Shown: positions 11,455-23,765, counted from the first letter of the stretch. The stretch: DNA of 64,000 nt from Podocnemis expansa (GCA_007922195.1 ML682003.1:3676289-3740288), one strand, 5' to 3'. A program made the numbers and translations. Notes: generated by a model not told the origin, from the sequence alone.

Positions 11455-11826
11455 TAGAATCACAGAATCCTAGTGTTGGAAGGGACCTCATAGGTCATCT
11501 AGTCCAACCCCCTGCCAGAGGCAGGACCACTCCCACTAAACCATCCCAGTCATGGTTTTGTCCAGCCGGGCCTTAAACACCTCCAAAGATGGAGACTCCA
11601 CCACCTCCCTCGGCAGCTCATTCCAAGGCTTCACCACTCGCCTAGTAAAAAAGTTTTTCCTAATACCCAGCCTTGACCTCCCTAACTGTAACTTGAGACC
11701 ATTGCTCCTCCTTCTGTCCTCCGTTACTACAGAGAACAGTCAAGCTCCATCCTCCTTGGAGCATCCCTTCAAGTAGTTGAAGGTTCCTATCAAATCCCCC
11801 CTCAATCTTTTCTTCTGCTGCCGAGG
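11455..11826 (-). mobile_element. CR1 LINE 3' end
   Basis: Minus-strand CR1 3' terminus. The plus strand reads AGAATCACAGAATCCTAGTG, then TTGGAAGGGACCTCATAGGT and CATTCCAAGGCTTCACCACT, the highly conserved CR1 tail. At its edge AGAATCACAGAAT corresponds to the ATTCTRTG-type 3' terminal repeat of CR1. It includes 3' untranslated sequence and the last coding bases, and is truncated at about 11826. It is less diverged than the other CR1 pieces in the window. Confidence 0.92.
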
Positions 11827-12769
11827 CTAATTTCACAGCTGTCAATCTGGCCCCTTTCCCCAGTGCAGACTTCACTTTGGAAAAGAAACAAGCAGAGCTG
11901 CTGGGGAGGCCTCCCACTGCAGCGCCAGCAGCTCCTCTGTTAACCACGCGGCACCTCCCAGGGATTTGAAAGGGAGCTTGTTTCAAGAGGAAACCGCACA
12001 GAAGACTCACAGCACCTCCCCAAATCCCCTTGGCTGCCGTGTAACAGGATAATTCTAGTCAGCAGTTGTCCGTGGAGCAAACCAGCATTTCAGCAGAAAG
12101 TTTTCCCTCGGTGGCCATTTGCCTAACGATCGTTTTTCTTCCTGAAGACTTGGCAACAGACGCTTTATTCTCCCATATTACCACAGCAGGTTTGTGCCCT
12201 ATTCTGTAAAGCTCTTGACTGCAAGCCTCCCCCTAGCCGAGATCAGTGAAGAGGGTTCCCCCCTTTCAATGGCATCCATGCCAAGCACCCCTTTAAGACA
12301 TGTATAACCCCAGGTGCCAGCAGTTCAGGGCTGGCTTCCAGCTGCAAGAGCAGATCCAGGGGGATCAATTGTAAATAATACAAATTGCCTTTGAAGCATT
12401 TAATATTTTCTTCATATTTTTAAAACCTTTCATAGATTTCCTGTGTTCTCCTTGCCAATACTTATTATTGAAGCTATCGAAAGAGTTTTCTTCTTCACAG
12501 CTCAACTTATTACTTAATCTTGCAATCAAAACTGTTGCAGTCATTTTTATGGCCAACTGTGCTACAACAAACACTGGATTATACCCGCAATGCAGGGTTT
12601 TTAGGGGGGAGGAGGGTGTTTGGGATGGTGGGATGGGGACTGCACATCACCTGTACAAAACAAATATGACATCTCCTCCTCTGCACACACACATGCTCAA
12701 GAAGTTCTTTTCTCAAAGAACCACCTCTGGAAATGGCAAGTAATAAAGTAACACTGCTGTACTTTTCAC
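11827..12769. other. Unassigned sequence
   Basis: No gene or repeat I can name. 12360-12570 is AT-rich. Confidence 0.4.
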
Positions 12770-13215
12770 CATTTTTACAGTGCCTTCTATCCGAGGATCT
12801 CAAAGGGCCTCATACAAAATAATTAAGTCAAGTAAAAAAACAACAAGGAGTTGTGTGGTGCTTTAAGACTAACAGATTTATTTTTTGCATGAGCTTTCAT
12901 GGCAGAAGATGCCACTTCCTCAGATGCTTCAAAGATGGGGGATCTTCTCCCATGAGAGCTCATGCAAAAAATAAATCTGTTAGTCTTAAAGCGCCACACA
13001 ACTCCTTGTTGTTTTTTTACTGGACTAGACTAACACGGCTATCCCTTTTGTAATTAAGTCCAACCACCACTGCAAGGTAGGGTGACGTCATCAAGCATAT
13101 TTCACAGACAGCCTCAGGGAGGTTACGTAAGTTGTGCTAGGCCACAGCCAGCTACAAAGACGGATTTAGCGCACATGAATCCTAACTCCCAGCACTCCTG
13201 CTCAAGGGGGCTTCC
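12770..13215 (+). repeat. Ancient L2/MIR-like relic, split by an insertion
   Basis: The left part (12770-12829) reads CAGTGCCTTCTATCCGAGGA then TCTCAAAGGGCCTCATACAA. The right part (13061-13215) continues CACTGCAAGGTAGGGTGACG and ends TCCTAACTCCCAGCACTCCT. Together they follow a common sauropsid interspersed repeat in which a cut-off peak of conserved text matches MIR/L2-type tails. A foldback element sits between them. Confidence 0.6.
12820..13060. mobile_element. Penelope-type foldback insertion with 10 bp target duplication
   Basis: TAATTAAGTC is found exactly at 12820-12829 and 13051-13060, on either side of the inverted repeat. The left arm has ACAACAAGGAGTTGTGTGGT and the right arm ACCACAAC-type complement (CGCCACACAACTCCTTGTTG), ending GACTAACACGGCTATCCCTT. 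On the minus strand it carries a hammerhead-like core: CTGAGGA (12917-12923), a GTGGC/GCCAT hairpin (12899-12915) and GAAA (12895-12898). Confidence 0.82.
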
Positions 13216-15342
13216 AGTTCATATACAGGCATGTACACAGAATAGCTCTATGGGGATCGAACCACTCAGCTCCCAGGAGAAGGAATATGTCCACGAGGTT
13301 AGACCTGGAACATCTGCTGACATTCACTGAAAACAGATATGTGATACATTAAGCTGGGTTAGAGACTCTAAAGTTAAATTAAAATTACCTTTAAGTTTTG
13401 TGTTAAACTGATTAAAAGCACTGACTGAAAAAATCTCTTACTCTTTCCAAGTATTTCCTAGTTTAAAAACTGGCACATAACCAAACTGTTATTCCAAACA
13501 GCTTCCTGCTTTCTTACTTATTCACCCCAAATGAAGTTGCAAACTCGCCAGCAGTAGTATCAATAGTCACTGCAACTGAAAGGCTCATCATCATGAAACA
13601 AAGGATTCTTATATTCTCTGTGAGCGTGATGTAAGAAGAAGGTACTCATGGACATCAAACTATTTCAGTAATCCAGTTTTGATAAGAAAGTCAAGAAAAT
13701 ATCTAAATTCACATGGAGGAGGTTGCTGGCACTAGGATTTTCTTAAAACCCACTTATGCTCCATTAACTCCTTATGCACTGGGGGTTTATCTCCTGATAG
13801 GGTCAAGAAAGCTGTGAATGGCACAACACCACACCCATCCTAATGCGCCAACCTGCATTCTGGCAACATGCTGTTTGAAGGTTCACTGCCCCACCACCGC
13901 CTAGGTGATAACAACAACAGAAACCAAGGCCTTCGGCGTAAAAAATAAAAATCTAGCACAAAACGTGACTCTTGATCCAGTGATCCCCTCCCGATCCCCC
14001 AAGCAGCAGTGCTCTGACTGTGGGAGGGACGAGAAAGCAGGGATGTCACATTCAGCTGAGTCCCACATTAAAACTCTTCTCTCTTCTTTTCCCACTGGGC
14101 TGCTGGCCGTGAGCTACAATCCAGCTGCTGTGTTCCCACTGGATTTATTTTGAGTTCTCCCTTGAATGCAGTTCAGCTCCACAATGGCATTTCCCTTTAA
14201 TTTCTCTATTGCTCCTGAGAAAAATCACAATGCAGAGTTTAAAACTGCAGTTGGCAGCATCGCTATGTGCTGAGACCTCAAAAGCACAGCCCAGCCTGAC
14301 AGTGTGCCAGTCGCCTCTACCATTTTGTGGCAGAGATTCTATATGCGATTGCACTTAAAGCACACTAAAACTTTCAAAAACATAGATAAGACAGGGCCCT
14401 TCCCCAATCAACTCAACTGCCTTCTTATTCGATAGTGCACAGAGCTTGGCTGCAAAACTAACCTTGTGCACAGAGTGCTGGGTAGGGAAGCCAGGCGAAA
14501 CGGTTTTCAGTTACCACAGTGCTCCATCACCCCTTAGACCATCCAGTCACTGGGGGAGGGCCCATCTGTGCCCCCAAACGGCAGCTGGTCACATTTCAAT
14601 AGCATTTGAAAATATAGAGTTGGATGGTTAAGAAGCTGGTAGAGTCCCTGACGTCTCCATCCGGGCTGTGTGAGGGAGGGTTAGTACAGTGAGATGGGTT
14701 TACATGGTCTAGTTCACCTAATGGAGATGGTACACCATATCCACCACCTGTAACTAACCTCACCCAGTGGTTGCTGCCTTTTAAGCTAGCTCCGTAGATA
14801 GTCAAGACTTGAACTGTATCCATATTACACCATTCAGTCTCCCCCTGCCCCCATGCTATTAGCAATGATCTATCTTGGTGCTGAGTCCATTATGCCTGGA
14901 GGAGCACAGACTCCCCCCAAAGCCAGGATCGCCCATTCACCCCCTCCACCATGGGAGATGCAGCGTCAGCTGCAGGTGCAAGGGTAGGGGCAGAGTTCCA
15001 AAAAGAAATGTGAGGCTCTGCAGGACGAACTTTGTGGTTTTTTAAGCCTTGCTAAAAACTGACCACTGAAAGGCTCTGTAACACAGCCAAAGTACGGGGC
15101 TAAGAGAAGTGGCTTCAGGCAAGCTCAGTATGGGTAAGCACTGTGCAAATCCCACACAATTCCCCACGCGGCTATAACCAATGGACCCAAAATGCATAAT
15201 TAAACCTAGGCTGCTCTGAAAGAAAGCTGGCAATTACACAGGATCCTACGAGTCCACACAAGGGTTCCAAGAGGTGTGTGTGCAATGCGACCAAATTCGC
15301 TTTGACTCATGCTCCCAGCCAGGACAGCACTCCCTTGTTCAC
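13216..15342. other. Unassigned sequence
   Basis: About 2.1 kb without a confident repeat or gene. Small open frames at 13840-14150 and 14596-14865 overlap frames on the other strand and show no domain. Confidence 0.4.
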
Positions 15343-15463
15343 CGATGTCCAATCAGAGAGCAAGTATAAAAAATCAGGACATGGGAGGTGGGAGACAGAC
15401 ACCTATGTAATACAAGGCTCCAAATATCAGGACTGTCAAAACAGATATTTGGTCACCCTCGGA
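15343..15463. mobile_element. hAT-like MITE (TAGGGTGACCA family), degenerate
   Basis: AGCAAGTATAAAAAATCAGG, then CAAATATCAGGACTGTC and the right end GATATTTGGTCACCCT match the layout of the better copy at 35617-35738 in the same orientation (GCAAAT..GAAAACTCAGGA, then GGGACACCTGGTCACCCTA). The left TIR is eroded, so no target duplication can be scored. Confidence 0.6.
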
Positions 15464-15602
15464 CAGCTGGGACCTTTTAACCTCTGACAAAACAGTGGTG
15501 CCAAGAACCAGTGCTGGGTGATTAGGTAACAGACTCTTCAGAGTACAACGCATCAAACAATGGGAACTACTGCAGTCCTATTACAACTATATAACTCAGA
15601 GG
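15464..15602. other. Unassigned sequence
   Basis: Short spacer, nothing recognised. Confidence 0.3.
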
Positions 15603-15815
15603 TTGCGTACACACAGGCTTTGCACTAGTGCTAATTAGACCTCATTAGCTTGCCTATATTATTTCTACAGCTACCTCCATGCAAGACAGGTTTAAACAGA
15701 TTTAACAGCGCCCAGAAACAAAGCTACAATTTAACAAAATCCATTTTTTTTAAAAAAAAATCTCTTCTTCAGTTAAACCCGTGCGATTGCATGTGTAGCC
15801 GAGGCCTGAGGTTAC
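15603..15815. mobile_element. Possible MITE relic
   Basis: The left edge GTTGCGTACACACAGGC and the right edge GCATGTGTAGCCGAGGCC are roughly inverted. GAGGTT occurs at both outer borders. The interior (TTAAACAGATTTAAC, GTTAAACCCG) resembles the GGTTTAAC-rich interiors of common sauropsid MITEs. The assignment is tentative. Confidence 0.4.
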
Positions 15816-16370
15816 TAACTTAACACGGTGAACAATATTTTACCACATGCAAAACTGGTTATCCTGTATTCCATTTCCTTTTCCTTCTCCACTGTAGGAA
15901 AAGAATGAGCATACACGCTCTGGAAAGATTTTAACCTGAGGCTGTGTGTCTGTTCACATATCACTTATTGGTCAATAATACCCAAAGAATAAAAGGCAAC
16001 TTAATGGCTTGGGCAGAGAAACAAATTGAAAGGAGCAGATAACCTTTAATGTCCCGTGACATGTTCAGCCTCTACACTACCATGTTTCTTTTCTAGCCCC
16101 TTTATTTTCAGCTGTTATGCAAGACAGCTAAGTGTCCGCAGGCCTTTGACAACCACTGCAATCTTCCTGTTGTTATTAGAGTCCCTGCTGCGTCCCATCC
16201 AGACTGAACTGTACATTTGGGGAATTTACAGTAATATTCCAAATTGCCATCAAGATCAAAACAAAGGCCTCTCTGATTTACAGACTATTAAATCTGTTGG
16301 AAGAGGCTTTCTAAAACCATTTAACGTTGTCTGGTGGAGAGTATCCTGGACTGGGCCTATGGATGCTTAA
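15816..16370. other. Unassigned sequence
   Basis: No gene or named repeat. The 104-codon frame at 16056-16370 has no recognisable domain. Confidence 0.35.
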
Positions 16371-16490
16371 ATTGTTTTCTCAGCTCTGCCACTCACTTTG
16401 TGACCTTGGGCAAGTTGCTTCATTTGCTCTGTGCCTCAGTCGCCCCAGATGTAAAGCGGGGATATAATGCTCAGTTGAATGCAACTGGGT
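16371..16490 (-). repeat. MIR SINE
   Basis: CAGCTCTGCCACTCACTTTG, TGACCTTGGGCAAGTTGCTT and GTGCCTCAGTCGCCCC form the best-preserved MIR-type core in the window. The strand call is uncertain because I am matching a core that is usually quoted in both orientations. Confidence 0.82.
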
Positions 16491-17073
16491 GTTAGTTCTA
16501 CTGATGTCACGGTTCTTCATAAAGCCCCCATTGCCATGGTATCTGAACACCTCAATCTTTACTGTATTTATCTCTAATGTAAAATACGCTCCCTGACCTA
16601 AAGAGACAGCAGGTGGACACAGAGAGATGTGGAGAATGAGAAACCAATGAAAAAATACTGGCATGCATGATAGGCTGCATTGTCAGAACACCAGCTACCT
16701 GATCACTGCCAAGGAGCGGGAGAGGAGAAGGTAAAGCAACGTGAGCGGTGAAAGAGTTCACCACAGAGGTGCTCAGGGCGGGACTGCTGCCTACCGATTA
16801 AACCCATGAAGGCAGGTGAGAGGCAGCAGTGCAGCCCGAGAGGCCCAGGAACCCAAAAGAGGGCTGCTCAGTTCAGTCGTGAACCCTGTGTACTAAAACA
16901 CACGAACTTCAGACATCACCTGCCAGCTGACCCAGAAATGCCACCTCTGAATTCCTCCATCAGGAAGGACTTTGCAAAGTTGAAATAACAAATCGGTATC
17001 TTAGCAGTGCTACTCTTGAAATCCAAGCCTTCACAAAAGGCTGACAGAAAGTGAAGTGAAAGAACCAAGATCC
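16491..17073. other. Unassigned sequence
   Basis: No gene or named repeat. Confidence 0.35.
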
Positions 17074-17690
17074 AAAGGGGCAGCCATATTAGTCTACTTC
17101 AGCAAAACAAAAAAGGAGTCTTGTGGCACCTCTAAAGACTAACAAATTTATTTATTGCATCAGCTTTCATGGGAGAAAATCCCACTTCATCAGACGCTTT
17201 GAAGATGGTGAACTTACAGAATGGGAGGAAAGAAATGCAGGGAAGGGTAAGTCACGGGATCAGGCCAGACTGTCACAGCAGATCAAAGCAGCTGTTTAGA
17301 TTCAAACAGTGGGGAACAGCATATTAGATGGAGATGAGGTAAAAAGAAAGGAAATTCACCTGCTGTAATAAGAAAACCAACCAAAGTCTCTATTTAGCCC
17401 TAAGGCAACTGTCAAATTCATATGCAGATTCGCCGCCTTTTTCCCTCCCCTCACTCTATGTGCGGTTCTCCACTGTTTGAATCCAAACAACTGCTTTGAT
17501 TTGCTGTAACAGTCTGACCTGATCCCACGAATTGCACTCCCCTGCATTTATTTTCCTTCCATTCTGTAAATTCCCCATCTTCAACTGTCTGAAAAAGTGG
17601 GATTTTCTCACATGAAAGCTCATTCCATAAATAAATTTGTAAGTCTAAAAGAGCCACAAGACTCCTTGCTTGTTCTGCTGAAAGAACCAA
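17074..17690. mobile_element. Large Penelope-type foldback element (arms about 250 bp)
   Basis: The longest inverted repeat of this family here. The left arm runs from CAAAGGGGCAGCCATATTAG through CATGGGAGAAAATCCCACTT, TTACAGAATGGGAGG and GATCAAAGCAGCTGTTTAGA. The right arm is its diverged complement, with CAACTGCTTTGATTTGCTGT, TTCCATTCTGTAAATTCCCC and CCACAAGACTCCTTGCTTGT. The centre (about 17320-17420) contains AAAGTCTCTATTTAGCCCTA, also present in the copy at 8825-9154. Divergence between the arms indicates age. On the minus strand the left arm keeps CTGATGA at 17187-17193. Confidence 0.82.
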
Positions 17691-19369
17691 GTATCGGAGT
17701 TAACACTTCAGGGATGGGACACTACTCCTCACAAACGGAAACTACTGTTAAGACTCAGAGTGAAGTACTGTCGAAGGATAATGACTCAGGGGCTTAATAA
17801 ACAGAGAGCTTTTTCTCTCAATTTGAAAGCATTGTTAATAATGGTTGTTTAATTGCAATCACCTTGTCTAGCACAGCCTCAGTTGGGTAACCAAAACTCC
17901 AGTGACGGGTGCAATTTACTGACTGTCAGTTGTTAAAGTCACAGCGCTAATTTAAGATCATGCTTTTCACCAAATGCAACAGGCCTATGGACCTCTTTAA
18001 ACACTTCAGACAAGGACTAAGTGGAGTTTCACTGACTCTCAGGCTTGGACTGGCAACTTTCGCTCCAAGCAAGCAGCTGTAAACATCTCAGAGATGTGAT
18101 CAGTTCCCCTCAACATGTGGCTCAGCATTAGCAGATTTACCCGTGCTGAGGCTTCGCTCTGAGCTAAGCCAAGAGAAAACGTTCTACAAAGCCTACTGAA
18201 CTTCTCTGGGGATTTCCTGGTTCTTCTAGTCAGACTGCTGGGTGCCACGGTCCCACAGCTTCCCCAGTCATCCTCCTGTCTTAGTGGTAGTAGCCCTTTA
18301 ATAGGTTGTGAGCTCTCTAGCGGCTCTTGTCTTCTGTGTTTAAGAGGCCACAAGCAGAACCCTGCCCTCCCGCTCACGACTGTGAGATCCTTTAAATCAT
18401 GTGTGCCAGGGTCCTCAACCTATGGCCCACCAGAGCATATCATAAGGCCTGCAGCCTACTTCAATGCAAAAAGCTACCAGCTGATACATCAGCGTTGTGT
18501 CATTGTGTTTACATGTTGTACTTTACACAAATGCATAAACAGAGAGAGAAACACACAAAACAAGATCAACTTCAAATAGAATCAATACAGGAGACTTGAA
18601 ATCTCATTAAAATATGTTGAATCTGCCTGTCCACCTGAAGTCATGCTGAGTTTATGTGGCTTCTTAGGTAATCCTTCTGGGCACCACTGACATATGCCAT
18701 GTAACAGGAAAGACAACTGATTCCTTGCCTCTCTTTCCAGACTGCACAGTTCATTCACTTTTTCAGTTGTCCTTCTAGAGATGAACGGCAAGGCCACAGT
18801 CCTAGTTTGTCTTTCGGTGTTTTTGTCAGTACTCATCGCCACAGTACCTCAGCTTCTTCCATTCCCTCTGAATTCAAAGGGACTAAAGCAAAGGGGTCCT
18901 TCCACTTCCCCTACCAAACATGTCTACAGGTAGAACATCACTGATCTCTGCAGAACACCACTGCTACCTGTAATTAATATTTCAGCGCTGGTCTTGAAAG
19001 GAAACAGCTGCTGTGATCTCAATCACATCTTCATGTGGCTCTTGCTTTCCTCAGGGGTAACAGGGATCATGTCAATCCATTTACTTGCTGTTTTCCTCAG
19101 TGATCCTGTACACCTTTATTTATTCAACCACCCTGTGACCAGAATGACTTAGCCACAAGAGGCTCTGTGTTCACATTTTACTGGCCTTTTTAGCCCATAG
19201 CTTGCTTGCTGCAACTTTAGCTTCACAAGCGTCCCTTCACACTTCATAGAGGCTCTCACCAAGAGCTTAGTCTCATGTCCCCTTCACCCTGAGTTTGGGA
19301 GCTATTTTCCATCTACAGACTAACCCATGGCTTCCTTTCACAGAGATTTAGTATTATATCAGCTACTTT
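17691..19369. other. Unassigned sequence with a possible hAT fragment
   Basis: Near 18409 the text CAGGGTCCTCAACCTATGGC resembles a hAT-type left end, but I found no matching right end. Frames at 18039-18377 and 18582-18842 have no domain. Confidence 0.35.
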
Positions 19370-19700
19370 CTCCTGCTTAATCTCATCTCCCATGTCTGCA
19401 AATCTGCCTTCTCACCATTTTGGCAAGGCTACCTGTATCTACTACAGCATTAACTCTACTTCTGATTAAAACTCTATGGCTTCATCTCATCTTGCTTTGA
19501 CTATAGCAACCTCCCTTCTGTGGAGTTAACAAAAGCCCCATGTACACAACCAGCTGCTCCATCATCCTACTTGTACAAAAAATGTGTGACCATATCATCT
19601 CATCCACGAACCACTGGGATAGCTCCCTGTTTACTTCAGAATCTAATTCAAAACTGTCCTCTTTGCCTTTAAAATATCCTTGGATCCATGAGCTCTGACC
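19370..19700 (+). pseudogene. L2-like LINE ORF2 fragment
   Basis: The plus strand gives diverged peptides close to the C-terminal part of L2 reverse transcriptase: DYSNLPSVELTKAP (family: LDYCNSLL.GL), then HP..TTGIAP and PVYFRI, FKTVLFAFKI and DP.AL. These match the HWLPV..RI.FK.L...YKAL block in order. At least two frameshifts and several stops separate them, so it is a dead fossil. Confidence 0.6.
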
Positions 19701-21334
19701 CTACTGTTTGGACTCAGGGAAGTGGTTTTGAAAAATGGCTCACAACTTTCCTGAGTTGTCCAATGAATTGAAACTCTTAATACTTTAAAGCGCTCCTCTA
19801 CCACCACAATAGTCATTGAAAGAAAAAATGGAAAGACTCCAGCAGGTACGGTTGTCTAAACTAAACCATTTTCAAGGTAGGTCATCTTTGAACCTAAAAC
19901 CCATGACAATGTCCCATTAAACTGCTTAAGCCAAGATTTAGAACAGAAATGATAACTTCCTAACACATAGCTTTGCAAAGGCAAAACTTCTACTGCTCTA
20001 GCAGATTGGGAATTATACTAGGAAGGCCTGGGGAGCACCATCTCATTAATTAGCTTTCTTCTACTCTGTTAGTTCAGCTCAATAGTTGATTATGGTTTAT
20101 TTCAGATTACATGAAATAGATCTTTTCCAACACATCCTGCAGTCAGCTGCCACTGGCTTCTGAACATTTCTAAAATACGCTCTGTTACACAGGGGCGTCT
20201 GCTCTTAGAACCACAATAAACTGCTTCTTTGGATCTTTCTGCTACTTGAAGCAGGCGGGTTTTTTTTCCTTTTGAAGGAGCATGTTAACTCACTCAGGTG
20301 AGTAATATAGAGTCTACTAAAACCAGAAGAAAAATGAGAGCAGAGAAATGTCAACGTCCTTCCATAATGAGACATAAATGACACTTATCCACCAACTAAT
20401 GCCAGAGGCTAGTAAACTATATTTCAGTCCTCTGGATGTGTTCCAAGTGGGGCAGCTCATGAAACTGAATTTGTGTTTTGCTGCTTCCCTTCTAATCCAC
20501 TGATAAATGAGTCAGATTTCGACAGGTGTAAGTCTCCTTTTGTAAAGCGTTACGTCAATGCTAAGTATTATTACTGCCTTGATGGAGTACGCATATAAAC
20601 CAGCTCAACAATACGTGCTGGTAAAACAGATGCTCGTGTGATTTTGCAACAATGAATATTTTTATGATCAAACAAAACTCACCATTTTGCAAAGCCTAAT
20701 TACATTTTAAAATCCTAAACAGCAAGATAAATCCTATAAACTAGATTGCTACAACAGGAACCTATTTTGACACTGCATCCATGGCAGTTGAATAATCTTG
20801 GAAATGATTAAAGGTATCAGTTATGATCTCTGAAGTGTAGCTTGATCTATAAAATTATACAGATTGCATAAGAATCCCCAGTAAACGCTTTCCAAATTGG
20901 CAGGTTCTTATCCCAACATCAGGCCCAGTATGAGTCAAATTATTATATAGGTGGGAACCCCAATGTGCACAGTTACAGCACTCACACTATAGGAACTCTT
21001 CTGTAATTACAAATAGTTTATTAATACATTAGCACAGCCACTAACACACCAACTCAGTAAGGTAGACAGAGATATTACAGAAGGCACATCTACACATCCC
21101 TATGCTTAGACCATTCCGCACAGAACAACCTGAAATATTAACTAGCATTCTCCTCCCCACCTCCCGAAGACTACACTTCTCTCTCCTACCACCCCATGGC
21201 TGGGACGTAACTGCTATAATATGATACACTGGTTCCACTATGTTTGAAGAATATTCAATCAGGGATTCTCCCCTTTTCCTTATTTGCATTTTCTCACCTT
21301 TGAACACCTTCAGTGTTCTTCTCATATTGGTTAG
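19701..21334. other. Unassigned sequence
   Basis: About 1.6 kb of AT-rich single-copy-looking DNA. No gene or named repeat. Confidence 0.4.
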
Positions 21335-21612
21335 TTCCAAAGGCGCAGCCATCTTAGTCAAGTTCAGTAAAACAAACAAGGAACCCTGTGGCACTTTTAA
21401 AGACTAACAAATTTATTTATTGCATGAGCTTTCAGGGGGGAAAATCCCACTTTGTCAGACGCTTTGACGATGGGGGAAATCTGTAAGACACTTCTTGTGT
21501 CTTACTTGCTCTGTAAGTTCCCCCGTTGTCAAAGTGTCTGACAAAGTGGGATTTTCCCCCCTGAAAGCTCATGCATTAAATAAATTTGTTAGTCTTTCAA
21601 AGTGCCACAGTG
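21335..21612. mobile_element. Penelope-type foldback insertion
   Basis: The left arm starts CAAAGGCGCAGCCATCTTAG and reaches CAGACGCTTTGACGATGGGG. After a turn containing AAGACACTTCTTGTGTCTTA, itself a small hairpin, the right arm returns as CCCCGTTGTCAAAGTGTCTG and ends TTTCAAAGTGCCACAG. The right end stops short of the usual GACTAACACGGCT terminus. No clear target duplication. Confidence 0.75.
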
Positions 21613-21739
21613 TTTATCATATTTGTTAGTATATCAATGATCTCAATTTATTATCATATATGTCAATCTGTTATCATGATCCATTTATGATTACATATTT
21701 GGGGACGGAACTCATGTACTGGTTATGTATGTCAATTTG

Positions 21740-23765
21740 TTACCACAGAAACTGGAAGGACCCATGAGAGGGCATCGAGTCCAGTCCCCTGCACTCATGG
21801 AAGGACCAAGTCACATTTTAAACCATCCCTGACAGGTGTTCATCTAACCTGTCTTAAAAATTTCCAATGATGGAGATTCTGCCACCACCTGCCTAGGCAA
21901 CTTACTCCAGTGGCTGATCACTCTGACAGTCAGGAATTTTCTTCCTAATGCCCAGCCGAAAGCCTTGCTGTAATTTTAGCCCATTGTTCTTGTCCTATCA
22001 TTGGCACTTAAGGAGAATAATTTTTCTCCCTCCTTCTCGTAACATTTTCAGTACTTGAAAACTATTACCATTTCCCCTCTCTCTGTCTCCTCTTTTCCAG
22101 ACTAAACAAGTTCAATTCTCTCAATCTTCCTTCATAAGTCAAGTATGCAAGACCTTTAACCATTTGTGTTGCTCTTCTCTGGACTTTCTGCAATTTGTCC
22201 ACATCTTTCCTGAAATGGGGCACCCAGAACTGGGCACAATACTCCAATTGAGACCTAATCAGCATAGAGTAGAGTAGAGTAGAGAAGAGAATTACTTCTT
22301 GTGTTTTACCTACAACACTCCTCTTAATACATTTCAGAATGGTGTTTGCTCACTTTTTTTTTTTTTTGCATTGCTCTTACACTGTTGACTCATATTTAGC
22401 TTGTGGTCCACTATGACACGCAGATCCCTTTCCACAGTACTCCTTCCTAGGCAGTCATTGTCCATTTTGTATGTGTGGTTTGTTCTTTCCTAGGTGGAGC
22501 ACTCTGCACTTGTCTTTACTGAATTTCATTCTATTTACCTCAGACCATTTCACCAGTTTGTCCAAAGCATTTTGAACTGTGATCCTACCCTTCAAAGCAC
22601 TTGCAACCCCTCCCAGCTGGTACCATTGGCAAACTTTATATCTGTAGTCTCTATACCATCATCTAAATCGCTGATGAAAATATTGAACAGAACCAGATCC
22701 AGAACTGATCACACTTATTAGGCCCTTCCTGCATGACTATGAACCACTTATAGCTACTCTTTGGGAGTGGTTATTTAACCAGTTTTTCACTCATCTTATA
22801 CTAGCTGGTTGTGCACATGGGTAGTACTTCCCTAGTTTTTAATGAGAAGGTGATGTGAGATCATATCAAAAGCCTTACTAAAGTCTAGATGTACCACATC
22901 TACTGCTTCCCCTCTATCCACAAGGCTTGTGACCCCATTACAGAAAGCTACTAGGTTGGTTTGACACAATTTGCTCTTGGCAAATCCGTGTTGACTGTCA
23001 CTTAACAACTTATTTTTTTCTAGATGTTTGTTAATGTATTCTTTAATTATTTGCTCCATTATTTTTCCTGGTACAGAGACTGAACTGTCTGGTCTATAAT
23101 CTCCTGGGGTGTCCTTACATCCTTTTTTATAGATGGCCACTATATTTGCTCTTTTCCAGCCCCCTGGGACATCTCTAGTATTCCATGGTTTTTCAGAGAT
23201 AATAGCCAATGGCTCAGATGTCCCCTGCATCAGCGCCTTGAGTATTCTATGGTGCATATCATCAGACCCTCGTGACTTGAAGACATCTAACTTGTCTGAG
23301 TAATTTTTGACTGGTTCTTTACCTATTTTAGCTTCTAATCCTATCCCATTTTTACTGCCATCCCTAAATCAGGCACACAATTGCCACCAACCTTCTCGGT
23401 GATGACCAAAACAAAGAAATCACTTAGTTCCTCTGTCATTTCCACATTTTCTCTCATTGTTTTTCCCTCTTTGTTGTGTAATGGTCCTGCACTGTCCTTG
23501 GTTTTCCTCTTGTTTCTAATGTATTTTAAAAATGTTTTTTGTTACCCTTTATGCCTTCAGTTAGTTTGATCTCAGTTTGTGCCTCGGACTTTCTGATTTT
23601 TCCCCATGCACTTATTTGTTTATAGTCATGCTATTTGTTTGGAATTAGTTTCCACTTTTGGTAAGGCTTTTTCTTCATTTTTAGATGATTGAAAATCTCC
23701 TGGTTAAGCCAGGTTGGTGTCTTGCCATAGTTCCTACCCTTCCATCACAATGGAATAGTTTGATC
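21740..23765 (-). pseudogene. CR1 LINE ORF2 and 3' region
   Basis: A long minus-strand CR1. The frame at 22832-23257 reads NIVAIYKKGCKDTPGDYRPD, SVPGKIMEQIIK, SDSQHGFAKSKLCQTNLVAF and DFSKAFDMISHHLL, which are CR1 reverse-transcriptase blocks in order. The frame at 22065-22265 holds the C-terminal end, LEYCAQFWVPHFRKDVDKL and LRELNLFSLEKRR. 23381-23765 corresponds to sequence upstream of the RT core. Stops and frameshifts lie between. A CTCTA-type pentamer tract occurs at 22265-22290 (AGAGTAGAGTAGAGTAGA). The 5' part of the element is missing. Confidence 0.9.
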
